Shown: piece by piece, positions 9,426 to 18,527 of the stretch
Numbering within the stretch: position 1 is the stretch's first letter
How the letters are laid out: each line of letters starts with the position of its first letter
Assembly: GCF_900142665.1 (NCBI RefSeq)
Contig: NZ_FRBR01000012.1
Location: 83,240 to 147,239 of the forward strand
Reading direction: 5' to 3'
Length of the DNA: 64,000 bases
From: Roseovarius pacificus
GTDB lineage: Bacteria > Pseudomonadota > Alphaproteobacteria > Rhodobacterales > Rhodobacteraceae
Position numbers and translations under genes: made by a program
The notes under the pieces: generated by a model
What the model saw: the letters and a program-made list of their open reading frames with translations, nothing else
The model's database searches: none
What the model was told of the DNA's origin: nothing

Positions 9426-11443
9426 GCCACCACCTCTTTCAGCAGTCCGGCAATCTCCGCTTCCAGCGTCTTCAGTTCCGCATCAATCTCCACCAGCCGC
9501 CCCGGCGGCACATACTGGTAGAAATACCGGTTGAAGTTGATCTCGTAGCCCACACGGCCGACCTCACCATCGAGAGCATCCCGATGCGAGGTGTCCACCC
9601 AGGCATCCGGCACGAAAGGCTCGACTTCGCGGGCGAAGTAGTCCTGCCAGTCTTCCTTCAGCGGCACCAGTTCATGATCCCGAAGGCCGGTGTCGGGCAC
9701 GGGGTTCCCGTCTTTGTCGAGTTCCGGGTCCGCATCCTCGTCACGTAGGGACATGGCGCTGATAATCGCCTTCTTCAGGGGGGCTGCGAACTTAATGCCC
9801 ATGCTGGCCGCGATAGTCTTCAGCCCCTTCTCGACACCCTTCGGAGAGGTGTCGTTCTCACCGCCCAGGGCATCGTGAAGCAGGTCGATCATCTGTTCCT
9901 GTTCTTCCGGCTCGAGCTTCTGGAAGGGCTTCGTGGCTTTCAGGGCCGCGATGCCCTCCTCGGTGACCTCGAAGCGCAGACGCAGCGGGCGCTCCACCCG
10001 GATCTCGCGATATCCGAAGTCGGTGGTGTCGAAGATCTTGGAGACATCGCCGTAGCCAGCCGCCCCATTCAGGAACTCCTCATAGATCCGCACGATCTCG
10101 GCACGGGCGTCATCCCCGATGGCGCGACGCTTGGAGCCCAGAGACTTGCGCATGGACTGCCAGAACCGCTCGCCCGAGGCGTCGATCAACTGGACCTTGC
10201 CGCAGCGCTCTTCCGGCTTTCTGTTCGAGAGGATCCAGATGTAGGTCTGGATGCCCGTGTTGTAGAAGATGTCCGTCGGCAGGGCGATGATCGCCTCGAC
10301 CAGGTCGTTCTCCAGCATCCAGCGACGGATCTCGCTTTCCCCAGATCCCGCGCCGCCGGTGAAGAGGGGCGAGCCGTTCATGACGATGCCGACACGGGAG
10401 CCTTTCTCGTCATCGCGCATCTTCTCGATCATGTGCTGCACGAAAAGCAGCTGACCATCGGAGATGCGGGGGAGGCCGGCGCCAAAACGTCCGTCGTAGC
10501 CGAGGTCCTCGGCTTCTTCCTTGATCGGCGCGGCGTATTTCTTCCAGTCCACGCCATAGGGCGGGTTGGAGAGCATGTAGTGGAAAGTCTCGCCCTTGTG
10601 CGCATCTTGGGTCAGCGTGTTGCCATAGGCGATGCGCGAGGCGTCATGCCCTTTGACCATCATGTCGGATTTGCAGATCGCGAAAGACTCGCCGTTCAAC
10701 TCCTGGCCGAAGAGGTCGACATTGAGCGCCGGGTTGAACTCTTTCATCGCTTCTTCCGCGACAGAGAGCATGCCGCCGGTGCCACAGGCCGGGTCGTAGA
10801 CGCGGCGGATGATCCCCTTGCCGGACAGAGCCTCGTCATCATTGGCCAGAAGCAGGTCGACGAGAAGGCGGACCACCTCTCGCGGCGTGAAGTGCTCACC
10901 GGCGGTCTCGTTGGAGATTTCCGAGAAGCGGCGGATCAGCTCCTCGAAGAGGTACCCCATCTCGAGGTTGGAAACCTCGTCCGGGTGGATCGGCAGCTGG
11001 CAGAACCGGTCGAACACCATCCAGAGCGAGCCCTTTTCATCGAGGTCCTTCAGGATCTCGGTGAATTTGAACTTCTCGATGAAGATGTCGCGCACGTTCG
11101 GGCTGAAGCCGGTCAGGTAGTCCACCAGGTTGCTGCGCAGCTGCCCGGCGTCCTGCTGGCGCAGGGTGGAGAAGGTGAACTGGCTGGTGTTGTAGATCTG
11201 GCCGCCGGCGGCCGCGATCTCCGACAGGATGGTCATGCGCATCTGCTCGTCCATCTCGTCGGGAAGGCCGGATGCGGTTTCGAGGACGGCCTGTTTAGAA
11301 CCTTCCAGGAGACAATCGAGGCGACGCAGGATCGTGAAGGGCAGGACGATCTTGCCGTATTCGGATTGCTTGAAGTCGCCGCGAAGCAGCTCCGCAATGG
11401 ACCAGATGAACGACGCGTTGTTGTTAATGGTGTCCTGGCTCAA
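9422..11443 (-). CDS. hsdM: Type I restriction-modification DNA adenine methyltransferase subunit M
   Basis: HsdM transfers a methyl group from S-adenosylmethionine to N6 of adenine in the sites chosen by HsdS, protecting host DNA. The SAM-binding motif appears as DPACGTGGML near residue 218 and the catalytic motif as NPPYGVDW near residue 295. The N-terminal helical HsdM domain covers about residues 5-150. It is the first gene of the leftward operon hsdM-hsdS-115 aa-hsdR-nuclease. At 673 aa it is somewhat long, with an extended C-terminus that is common in alphaproteobacterial homologues. It looks intact. Confidence 0.95.
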   Translation of the reverse strand: MSQDTINNNASFIWSIAELLRGDFKQSEYGKIVLPFTILRRLDCLLEGSKQAVLETASGLPDEMDEQMRMTILSEIAAAGGQIYNTSQFTFSTLRQQDAGQLRSNLVDYLTGFSPNVRDIFIEKFKFTEILKDLDEKGSLWMVFDRFCQLPIHPDEVSNLEMGYLFEELIRRFSEISNETAGEHFTPREVVRLLVDLLLANDDEALSGKGIIRRVYDPACGTGGMLSVAEEAMKEFNPALNVDLFGQELNGESFAICKSDMMVKGHDASRIAYGNTLTQDAHKGETFHYMLSNPPYGVDWKKYAAPIKEEAEDLGYDGRFGAGLPRISDGQLLFVQHMIEKMRDDEKGSRVGIVMNGSPLFTGGAGSGESEIRRWMLENDLVEAIIALPTDIFYNTGIQTYIWILSNRKPEERCGKVQLIDASGERFWQSMRKSLGSKRRAIGDDARAEIVRIYEEFLNGAAGYGDVSKIFDTTDFGYREIRVERPLRLRFEVTEEGIAALKATKPFQKLEPEEQEQMIDLLHDALGGENDTSPKGVEKGLKTIAASMGIKFAAPLKKAIISAMSLRDEDADPELDKDGNPVPDTGLRDHELVPLKEDWQDYFAREVEPFVPDAWVDTSHRDALDGEVGRVGYEINFNRYFYQYVPPGRLVEIDAELKTLEAEIAGLLKEVVA

Positions 11444-11616
11444 AGCCGGTCTCCTGAATTGTCGAGATTTATTCCTATCTTGCCCGATAACGTATGGGGC
11501 AGAATTACGAATTGAAATCTCCGCTTCTCTGAAAATTGTGGATTGTCTCCGGGGCGAGGAGTGCGGCCAATGTTATCTGTCGTGAGAGAGGCTTTTTGTC
11601 GGGGGCTGGCATCAGC

Positions 11617-12198
11617 TTACTCTCCTGCGCGGAGGATACCGATCCGGCCCGGATGCTGAGCTTTGTCGTTCTCGCGCCATTGGAACCGCACCGTGACAGC
11701 CACTCGATGCTTGTCGGCAAGGCGTTTGATTTCTTTCCAGGCATCTTGCGCGGATTGCCCTTGGATGGAGATCCCTAGGTCGGGCAGAAACTTGTATCCT
11801 TCCGAGGCGTATTCGTATGGCTTAGAGGGGACTTGCAGTTCGTGGCTGAGGGCCGTCGCATCCATCCCGGTCTTCTTCTTGGTCGAGGTGATGACCTCCA
11901 GCAGAACAGCTGACCAATTTGCTTTGGCTTGAGGCTGACCGTCTACCGACGCTTCCAACATTCTCGTAAAGGAGAGGCCGGGCGCTGATCGGAACTCCAG
12001 TGCCCCTTCGGCAGAAGGCAAGTTTGGGCTGTCGCGGTGTGCCACCTCTTCCTGCACGTCATCGCGTTCCAGGCCAAGAAGGTCCATTTTCTCTCGGACC
12101 AAGTAGTCAACAGTTTGAGAAGGCGTCTCTGTCCCCAGCCACGTGGCCACGGATTTGAGATCTGCGAACGTCGCGTCGTTGATGCGTATCACGGGCAT
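11617..12198 (-). CDS. Ribbon-helix-helix-like protein upstream of hsdM, 193 aa
   Basis: I chose the ATG at 12198 because an AGGAG site lies nine bases upstream; an earlier ATG at 12258 lacks one. Residues 1-45 fit a ribbon-helix-helix fold: a short strand (PVIRIND), a helix (TFADLKSVATWLG) and a second helix (PSQTVDYLVREKM). The remaining 150 residues are unrecognised and could form a winged or effector domain. It lies about 170 bases upstream of hsdM and diverges from the RecQ-UvrD fusion gene. The space between carries many heptamer repeats, so a regulatory role is plausible but not shown. Confidence 0.7.
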   Translation of the reverse strand: MPVIRINDATFADLKSVATWLGTETPSQTVDYLVREKMDLLGLERDDVQEEVAHRDSPNLPSAEGALEFRSAPGLSFTRMLEASVDGQPQAKANWSAVLLEVITSTKKKTGMDATALSHELQVPSKPYEYASEGYKFLPDLGISIQGQSAQDAWKEIKRLADKHRVAVTVRFQWRENDKAQHPGRIGILRAGE

Positions 12199-12323
12199 CG
12201 TATGTGTCTCCTGAAGCCTCATCCATAAAATATGTAACATAAAAAATGAAGAGTGCAAGAGCCATTTCAGGACGCCACTGGCTGCAGAGGGGGAGCTTGG
12301 TGAGTGAGGGTTCAGTGGGGAGT

Positions 12324-12702
12324 TGTCACAAAGATCATCTCCGGCTGAATGTTCGTAAGGTATTGTTTTTTAGAGTAATTCATGGAGGTCTGAGTTCTGG
12401 GCCGCGCACGCTGTGACACGGTAATCTATTAAAATCAGCCACTTACGAGATGTCACATGTCACGCCAGGATGTGTATTACATGCGTACATGCGCGTGCGT
12501 ACATGTGTGCGCGCGTACGTAAATACATATATATCTGTGACATGTGACATATACCTATATAATGACACTTACTCATTGATTTTAAATGGAAAAATTGTGT
12601 CACAGTTTCTGTCACAAGCTGTCACAGATGTTCTGTCGTCGCCACTCGATCGGTGCAGGGTGCTGAAAATAAACAGTTTTCGAGAAATTGAGCTGTGTGA
12701 CA
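12324..12702. repeat. Cluster of ten TGTCACA/TGTGACA heptamers in a divergent control region
   Basis: Copies of TGTCACA or its complement TGTGACA start at 12324, 12412, 12451, 12458 (last base G), 12536, 12543, 12598, 12610, 12620 and 12696. Two pairs are tandem and abutting: 12451-12464 on one strand and 12536-12549 on the other, forming an inverted pair around a central tract. The region is AT-rich and lies between divergent genes at 12198 and 12829. Ten copies in under 400 bases is far above chance. The arrangement suggests binding sites for a protein that reads 7-bp units. Confidence 0.8.
12478..12521. other. 44-bp strictly alternating purine-pyrimidine tract (Z-DNA-prone)
   Basis: From 12478 to 12521 every base alternates between pyrimidine and purine without a break, and the run is dominated by GC, GT and AC steps such as GTGTGCGCGCGTACGT. 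A second, AT-rich alternating run follows at 12523-12534. Sequences of this kind can adopt left-handed DNA under negative supercoiling. The tract sits between the two tandem heptamer pairs at 12451 and 12536. The structural consequence is an inference; the alternation is directly visible. Confidence 0.75.
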
Positions 12703-12828
12703 TCGCCCATCAGCATGCGGGAGGGGGTATCCATGCCGTCAGCAGGGCCGAGTGAGGTGCAGAACCCATCGTTGTCCTGCACCGCATAGGTCCTTGTTCT
12801 GCCCAATCTCTCCGGTAATTACTTTCTT

Positions 12829-15800
12829 ATGGAAATGCGTCACAATCAGATTTTGTCCCGGTGTTTGTCGATTGATCTCGAAGTGGATCCGCGTGAGGCG
12901 AAGGTTTTCGCCTTAGCCGCGGTGCGGGAGGATGAACGCCCGGCTCTTAAGGTTACCGGGGGTATCACCGCTTCACTTCTCGATCAGCTCGAAGCACAGA
13001 TTGGCGATGTGGACCACCCAATTGGCCACAATATCCTGCAGCATGATCTGGAGCATCTCATTGCGGCACGCCCCCGGTTGTCGGCGATCATGCAGGCACC
13101 GATCGACACTTTGTGGCTCAACCCACTCGCATTTCCACGGAACCCCTATCATCATCTGGTGAAACATTACCATGATGGCCGCCTGGCGACAGGCCATGTG
13201 AATGACCCCGAGCTGGATGCACGGCTTGTGTTTGAGGTCTTGGCGAACCAGCTCGATGCTTTTGCGAGGCTGAACGCTGAAGAGCCGGATGTTCTTACGG
13301 CCTACCACTACCTGACCACGCGCATGGAACAGGCGGGCGGTTTTGATACGGTCTTTCGTTATGTGCGCGGTAGGGATTGCCCGGGCTACGAGGAAACCTG
13401 TGCCGCGATACGGCGGTTGCTGGGAGGCCGCGCCTGCGGCAAGCGCGTCGAGCAGACATTGAGCCGATTGAACAGCCCGCAGAATGGATGGCCCATGTCC
13501 TATGCGCTGTCCTGGATCACGGTTGCAGGCGGAGATTCCGTCATGCCTCCTTGGGTGCGGGCGCAGTTTCGCGAAGCATCTCTGATCGTGAAGCATTTGC
13601 GAGACACGTCTTGCAAAGACCCTGCTTGCGCCTGGTGTGCCGAACAGAATGATCCTGTCCGTGCGTTGGAAAAATGGTTCGGTTTCCCGAGCTTCCGCCC
13701 TAAGCCGGTTGATCCGGATGGTCGCCCCTTGCAAGAACGCATCGTCGACGAGGCCATGTCGGGTAATAGTCTGCTTGGGATTCTACCGACAGGCACGGGG
13801 AAGTCTCTGTGCTACCAGGTGCCCGCGCTGTCTCGGTTCGACAAGATTGGGGCGCTCACCGTTGTGATTTCGCCTCTGGTCGCACTGATGTCGGACCAGG
13901 TTCAGGGCATGGAGCGGGCAGGTATTTCCTGCTCGGTCACGATCAACGGTATGATGTCCATGCCCGAACGCCAGGATGCCTTGGATAAAGTTCGGATGGG
14001 GGACGCAGGGATCCTCATTATCTCTCCCGAGCAGCTACGCAGTACCTCGATCCGCCGTGTATTGGCGCAGCGTGAAGTCGGGCTTTGGGCAATCGATGAG
14101 GCGCACTGCGTCTCGAAATGGGGGCACGATTTCCGGCCGGACTACCGCTACCTCGGACGTTTCATCAAGGAATTCTCTGGCGATCTGTCGCCCGCGCCAG
14201 TGATTTGTCTGACCGCGACAGCAAAGCCGGAGGTTGTGGCGGATATCATCGAGCATTTTCAGACGAAAGCGGGTATCGAACTACTTCCTCTCGATGGCGG
14301 CGCTTCACGGTCGAACCTGGCATTTGAAGTGCGCCCGACGACGAAGAACAGCAAGTTGTCAGATGTGCTGACCGTTATTGAGGAGCTCCTGCCCAATGAA
14401 GGGCGCTCCGGCGCGGTTGTTTATTGCTCCTCTCGGAAAGAGACCGAGCGCGTGGCGGAGTTCCTGAAGTCACAGGGGCTCGATGCCGCTCATTTCCATG
14501 CCGGGATGACCGCTGACGACAAACAGGGCGTGCAGGAACGCTTCCGTGTGGGTGAATTGCGCGTCATCGCGGCGACAAATGCCTTTGGCATGGGAATCGA
14601 CAAGCCCGACATCCGGCTGGTTGTACATGCAGATATTCCGGGCTCTCTGGAAAACTACCTGCAGGAGGCGGGGCGTGCGGGGCGTGACAGAGAGGATGCT
14701 CATTGTGTCCTTCTGTTCGCCGCGGATGATGTCGAGCGCCAATTCCGTCTCTCCGCCAGTTCACGGTTGGCGCGACACGAAATCGGGGCGATCCTGAAGG
14801 CGTTGAGACGGATCGACGAGCGCACGAAGAAGACTGGCAAGGTTGTTGCAACCTCCGGCGAAATCGTGCGGTCTGAGAAAGATCAGGAGTTCGAACGCGA
14901 CAGCGCCACTGACGATACTCGCGTCAAGACGGCGGTTTCCTGGTTGGAAGAAGCGCATCTTGTGTCCCGTGAGGAGAACCGGGTTCAGGTTTTCCCATCC
15001 TCCTTACGGGTGCGGTCGGTTGAGGAGGCGAAGACACGTCTAGCCGATGCGGACCTGACACAAGCATATCGCAAGCAACTCCTGTCCATCGTGGAACATC
15101 TAATGACGACGCCAGTAGATGAAGGCGTGTCGACCGATGAGCTTTGCGGCGTGTCAGGTATCTCGCCTGGGGCCTTGCCGAAGGCCATGGCGACATTGGA
15201 AAACCTCGGTATTGCACGCAATGATGTGGCGATGACAGTATTTGTCCACGTTGGGGTTGCCCATTCCTCGGTCCAGCGTCTGGCTCAGGCCTCTACACTG
15301 GAAGCTGACCTGATCACGCTGATGCAGGAATTGGCACCGGATTTGGACGACAATGCACCGGTCCCGCTGAACCTCTCCGAGACGTGCCAGCGGCTGCGCG
15401 ACAAGGAGCATCCGGATGTCCGGCCCGACGCGATCGACAAGCTGGTGCGCGGTATTGCCCAAGATGGTCGAAGCCTGGAGGGCGGGCGCGGGAATATCTC
15501 TTTGCGCAAAGCCAGTCGCAATACGCTGATGGTCACTTTGGTGCGGTCCTGGAAAACGGTGCAGGAGACGGCGAAACTACGATGGTTGGCAGCAGAATTG
15601 CTGCTGACCTATCTGACAGGGCGTCTGGACAAAGGCACACGGGGCAAGGACCTTCAGGTCGAGACAACGGTTGGCGACTTGCTGGCTCAGTTGACGCAGG
15701 ATGCCTTTCTGAAGACCAGTGGCGTACGAGACATGACAAAGCTGCTGGAGCGCGCTTTGATGTGGTTGCACGAACAGGGCGTTCTCACCCTTGGCAAGGG

Positions 15801-18411
15801 GCTCACGGTCTTCCGGTCGGCGATGACCGTCTATCTCGATCCCGCCGGTGGCCAGTTTACTCAGACCCATTTTGCACCGTTGGAAGATCACTACGGCGAG
15901 CAGACGTTGCAGACCCATGTCATGGCGACCTATGCGGAAACTGGCCTTAGGACGATGATCGACGCGGCGCGTTTGTCAGAGGATTACTTCCTGCTCAATA
16001 AAGAGCAGTTCATGAAGCGGTGGATGCCGGGCATGGGCCGGGAGGTCCGGCGTCAAACCACCAGCAAATCCTGGGATGCGATTGTCGAGAAACTTGGCAA
16101 TAAAATCCAGCAGGAGATCGTGACAGATGATCGGGACCGAACGAACGTCCTCGTTCTGGCCGGACCGGGGTCAGGCAAAACGCGGGTGTTGGTCCATCGG
16201 ATTGCCTATCTGCTCAGGATGAAACGTGAAGATCCACGCGGGATTCTTGTTCTCGCCTACAATAGACATGCTGCTGCTGAAATTCGCGTGCGGCTGCGGG
16301 CATTGGTGGGGGATGACGCCAATGGTGTTACGATTTCCACCTGCCATGCTCTTGCGATGAAGCTGGTGGGCGCAAGTTTTGTCGGGCAGCGTGCCGACAC
16401 CGAAGACTTTGATGACATCGTTATGGAGGCCGTGCGTCAGCTCGAGGGAGATGGTCTGACGAGATCCGAGGCCGAGGCGCAGCGGGACACGCTGCTTCAA
16501 GGCTATCGCTGGATTTTGGTCGACGAATATCAGGATATCGGACCGGAGGAGTATCAGCTGATCTCTGCTGTGGCGGGGCGGTCGCTGGACGATGCCGATT
16601 TGAAGCTGAGCCTGTTTGCGGTCGGCGATGACGATCAGAACATCTATGCGTTCAACGGGGCCTCAATCGACTTCATCCGAAAGTTCGAAGAGGATTATAA
16701 GGCGCGGCCAGCTTTCCTGGTCGAAAACTATCGCTCGACAGGTCATATCATCATAGCTGCGAATTCGGTGATCTCTGTTGCCCAGGAGCGGATGAAAGTT
16801 GATCATGAAGTCAGGATCAACACGGACCGGAAGCGCAACCCGCAAGGCGGAATTCTTGAGCACGAGGATACTGTCGCTCAAGGCAGGGTACAGCTTTTGG
16901 ACGTCCCCGGTGGAGATGTCCCTCAGGCCGTCGCGGCAGTCGACGAGTTGATGCGCCTGTCACGGCTCGACCCGAACTGGTCCTGGTCGCGCACTGCCAT
17001 CATTTCTCGTGATTGGAGAAAACTGGGGGCCGTCCGGTCCTATGCCGAACAACAAGGCCTTGATGTCGAGATGGCCAACGAGGACCTGCCAAATATTTGG
17101 CGGCTTCGGGAGACCCAGACGTTGATTGCAGGTCTCAGGAAGCGCCAAGGAGAGTTATTGGGGATACATGACATCCTCACAGTTCTGAATGAGCAGGAGG
17201 TCAACAAATGGGTCGAGATTCTTGCGGAAGGTGTGGCTGACCTGGCGCGCGAGTTGGAAGCGAAGACCATGCCCGCGCCAGATATCATCGAGTGGTTTGC
17301 GGAGTGGTCGCGCGACACGCGCGGTGAACAGCGCGGATTGCTTTTGCTGACTGCACATCGGGCGAAGGGGCTTGAGTTCGATCATGTGGTTATTCTCAAC
17401 GGCGGATGGGATAAACCTTCGAAGAATGAAGACAGCGATGCACCGCGGCGTCTGTTCTATGTGGCGATGACACGGGCTCAGCGGAGCCTCGTTGTTCTGA
17501 CATCTGGGGAACACGCTCTGCTCAAAGCAGGCTCTTCTTCGGTCCTGCGGCGTCTGGTCAGGCCGGATCCTGGGCTTGGGGTGCCACGCCCAAGTGTCTA
17601 CCAGTTACCCGATTTGAAATTTTCCGATTTGTCTTTTGCGGGTCGCCAGACTGAACGCCATGAGGCCCATGCTGCGATCCGCGCATGTAAAGTGGGAGAT
17701 CCCTTAACGCTTGAATTCCGTGATCCTCACTGGGAACTGATTGATCGGTTCGGGCATGTCATGGGGCGGATGTCGAAATCTTGGCAACATCCTAACGGAT
17801 TTGCTTTCACCTCCGGCGCAGTTGGCGCCATTGTCCATTGGCGCAAGTCGGATGGTGACGAAAAGTATGCTCACTACGCGCGTCACGATGCCTGGGAGAC
17901 CGTCCTGCCAGAATTGGTGTTCTCGCCTGCAGGCACCCAGGTGTTGCCGGAGAACAGGTCGGTGAGCCCTGAAGACCATATCGTTACTGAGACAATGTTG
18001 CCGGCAGACAAAGGTGCGACATCGTCAAATACAAAGATTGATCGATCAATCTGGGATGTGGAAGCGCTTGGCGAGTTCGCGAAGGGTACCTATGCGACAT
18101 GCCGTTCCTGGGAAGAGTTGATTACCGCCTTCGACGAACATGGGGTCAAAATTGAGCCAAAGTCAGGTGGACTCGTTCTGAAGGACCGATCCGACGGTGT
18201 TCAGATCTGCAAGATGTCCGCAGTGGGGCTGAGATACAGGGCGATGATCCGCCACTATGGAGTGGGGTTTCCCGATCACCCAAATCCTTCCTTAACCGAG
18301 ATGGCTCTGGCGAAGAAGGGGAGTTCCACCTCTGGATCAAAGGGGCAGCCAAGAAAGAGGACGGCTAAGTATTTGGGGGGTGAAGGTGATTTCGATGTTA
18401 TTGAGGAATGA
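12829..18411 (+). CDS. Exonuclease-like/RecQ helicase/UvrD helicase fusion protein, 1860 aa
   Basis: Three modules are visible. Residues 1-150 resemble a DEDD 3'-5' exonuclease: SIDLEVD (D16, E18), GHNILQHDLEHL near 65, and LDARLVFEV near 127. A RecQ-type SF2 helicase follows, with LPTGTGKSLCYQ near 320, AIDEAHCVSKWGHDFRPDYR near 420 and a QEAGRAGRD motif near 610. A UvrD-type SF1 helicase occupies the C-terminal half: GPGSGKTRVL near 1112, ILVDEYQDIGP near 1230, and VAMTRAQRSL near 1544. It heads an operon with mcrB and mcrC, so I infer a DNA-processing role in restriction of foreign DNA. No frameshift is seen across 5.6 kb. Confidence 0.88.
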   Translation: MEMRHNQILSRCLSIDLEVDPREAKVFALAAVREDERPALKVTGGITASLLDQLEAQIGDVDHPIGHNILQHDLEHLIAARPRLSAIMQAPIDTLWLNPLAFPRNPYHHLVKHYHDGRLATGHVNDPELDARLVFEVLANQLDAFARLNAEEPDVLTAYHYLTTRMEQAGGFDTVFRYVRGRDCPGYEETCAAIRRLLGGRACGKRVEQTLSRLNSPQNGWPMSYALSWITVAGGDSVMPPWVRAQFREASLIVKHLRDTSCKDPACAWCAEQNDPVRALEKWFGFPSFRPKPVDPDGRPLQERIVDEAMSGNSLLGILPTGTGKSLCYQVPALSRFDKIGALTVVISPLVALMSDQVQGMERAGISCSVTINGMMSMPERQDALDKVRMGDAGILIISPEQLRSTSIRRVLAQREVGLWAIDEAHCVSKWGHDFRPDYRYLGRFIKEFSGDLSPAPVICLTATAKPEVVADIIEHFQTKAGIELLPLDGGASRSNLAFEVRPTTKNSKLSDVLTVIEELLPNEGRSGAVVYCSSRKETERVAEFLKSQGLDAAHFHAGMTADDKQGVQERFRVGELRVIAATNAFGMGIDKPDIRLVVHADIPGSLENYLQEAGRAGRDREDAHCVLLFAADDVERQFRLSASSRLARHEIGAILKALRRIDERTKKTGKVVATSGEIVRSEKDQEFERDSATDDTRVKTAVSWLEEAHLVSREENRVQVFPSSLRVRSVEEAKTRLADADLTQAYRKQLLSIVEHLMTTPVDEGVSTDELCGVSGISPGALPKAMATLENLGIARNDVAMTVFVHVGVAHSSVQRLAQASTLEADLITLMQELAPDLDDNAPVPLNLSETCQRLRDKEHPDVRPDAIDKLVRGIAQDGRSLEGGRGNISLRKASRNTLMVTLVRSWKTVQETAKLRWLAAELLLTYLTGRLDKGTRGKDLQVETTVGDLLAQLTQDAFLKTSGVRDMTKLLERALMWLHEQGVLTLGKGLTVFRSAMTVYLDPAGGQFTQTHFAPLEDHYGEQTLQTHVMATYAETGLRTMIDAARLSEDYFLLNKEQFMKRWMPGMGREVRRQTTSKSWDAIVEKLGNKIQQEIVTDDRDRTNVLVLAGPGSGKTRVLVHRIAYLLRMKREDPRGILVLAYNRHAAAEIRVRLRALVGDDANGVTISTCHALAMKLVGASFVGQRADTEDFDDIVMEAVRQLEGDGLTRSEAEAQRDTLLQGYRWILVDEYQDIGPEEYQLISAVAGRSLDDADLKLSLFAVGDDDQNIYAFNGASIDFIRKFEEDYKARPAFLVENYRSTGHIIIAANSVISVAQERMKVDHEVRINTDRKRNPQGGILEHEDTVAQGRVQLLDVPGGDVPQAVAAVDELMRLSRLDPNWSWSRTAIISRDWRKLGAVRSYAEQQGLDVEMANEDLPNIWRLRETQTLIAGLRKRQGELLGIHDILTVLNEQEVNKWVEILAEGVADLARELEAKTMPAPDIIEWFAEWSRDTRGEQRGLLLLTAHRAKGLEFDHVVILNGGWDKPSKNEDSDAPRRLFYVAMTRAQRSLVVLTSGEHALLKAGSSSVLRRLVRPDPGLGVPRPSVYQLPDLKFSDLSFAGRQTERHEAHAAIRACKVGDPLTLEFRDPHWELIDRFGHVMGRMSKSWQHPNGFAFTSGAVGAIVHWRKSDGDEKYAHYARHDAWETVLPELVFSPAGTQVLPENRSVSPEDHIVTETMLPADKGATSSNTKIDRSIWDVEALGEFAKGTYATCRSWEELITAFDEHGVKIEPKSGGLVLKDRSDGVQICKMSAVGLRYRAMIRHYGVGFPDHPNPSLTEMALAKKGSSTSGSKGQPRKRTAKYLGGEGDFDVIEE

Positions 18412-18527
18412 ATAGTTTCTTGTGTGGGAAAGTGTGGTGCTTGCCTGCTGAAATGAACAGAATTTTAAGTACCATGAGCCCCGCCTGGTGCTTTGGTTGA
18501 TTTTATAGGCGCGCTGAAGGGTTTGGA

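Noticed and set aside
9875..11515. 546-codon plus-strand frame opposite hsdM
   Set aside because: Mirror frame of hsdM with no recognisable fold; methylase motifs are on the other strand.
12324..12702. CRISPR array
   Set aside because: The repeated unit is only seven bases, spacing is irregular and orientation varies; there are no 28-37-base repeats with uniform spacers.
12450..12755. 101-codon open frame across the heptamer region
   Set aside because: Its composition simply reflects the alternating tract and repeats, and it has no ribosome site.
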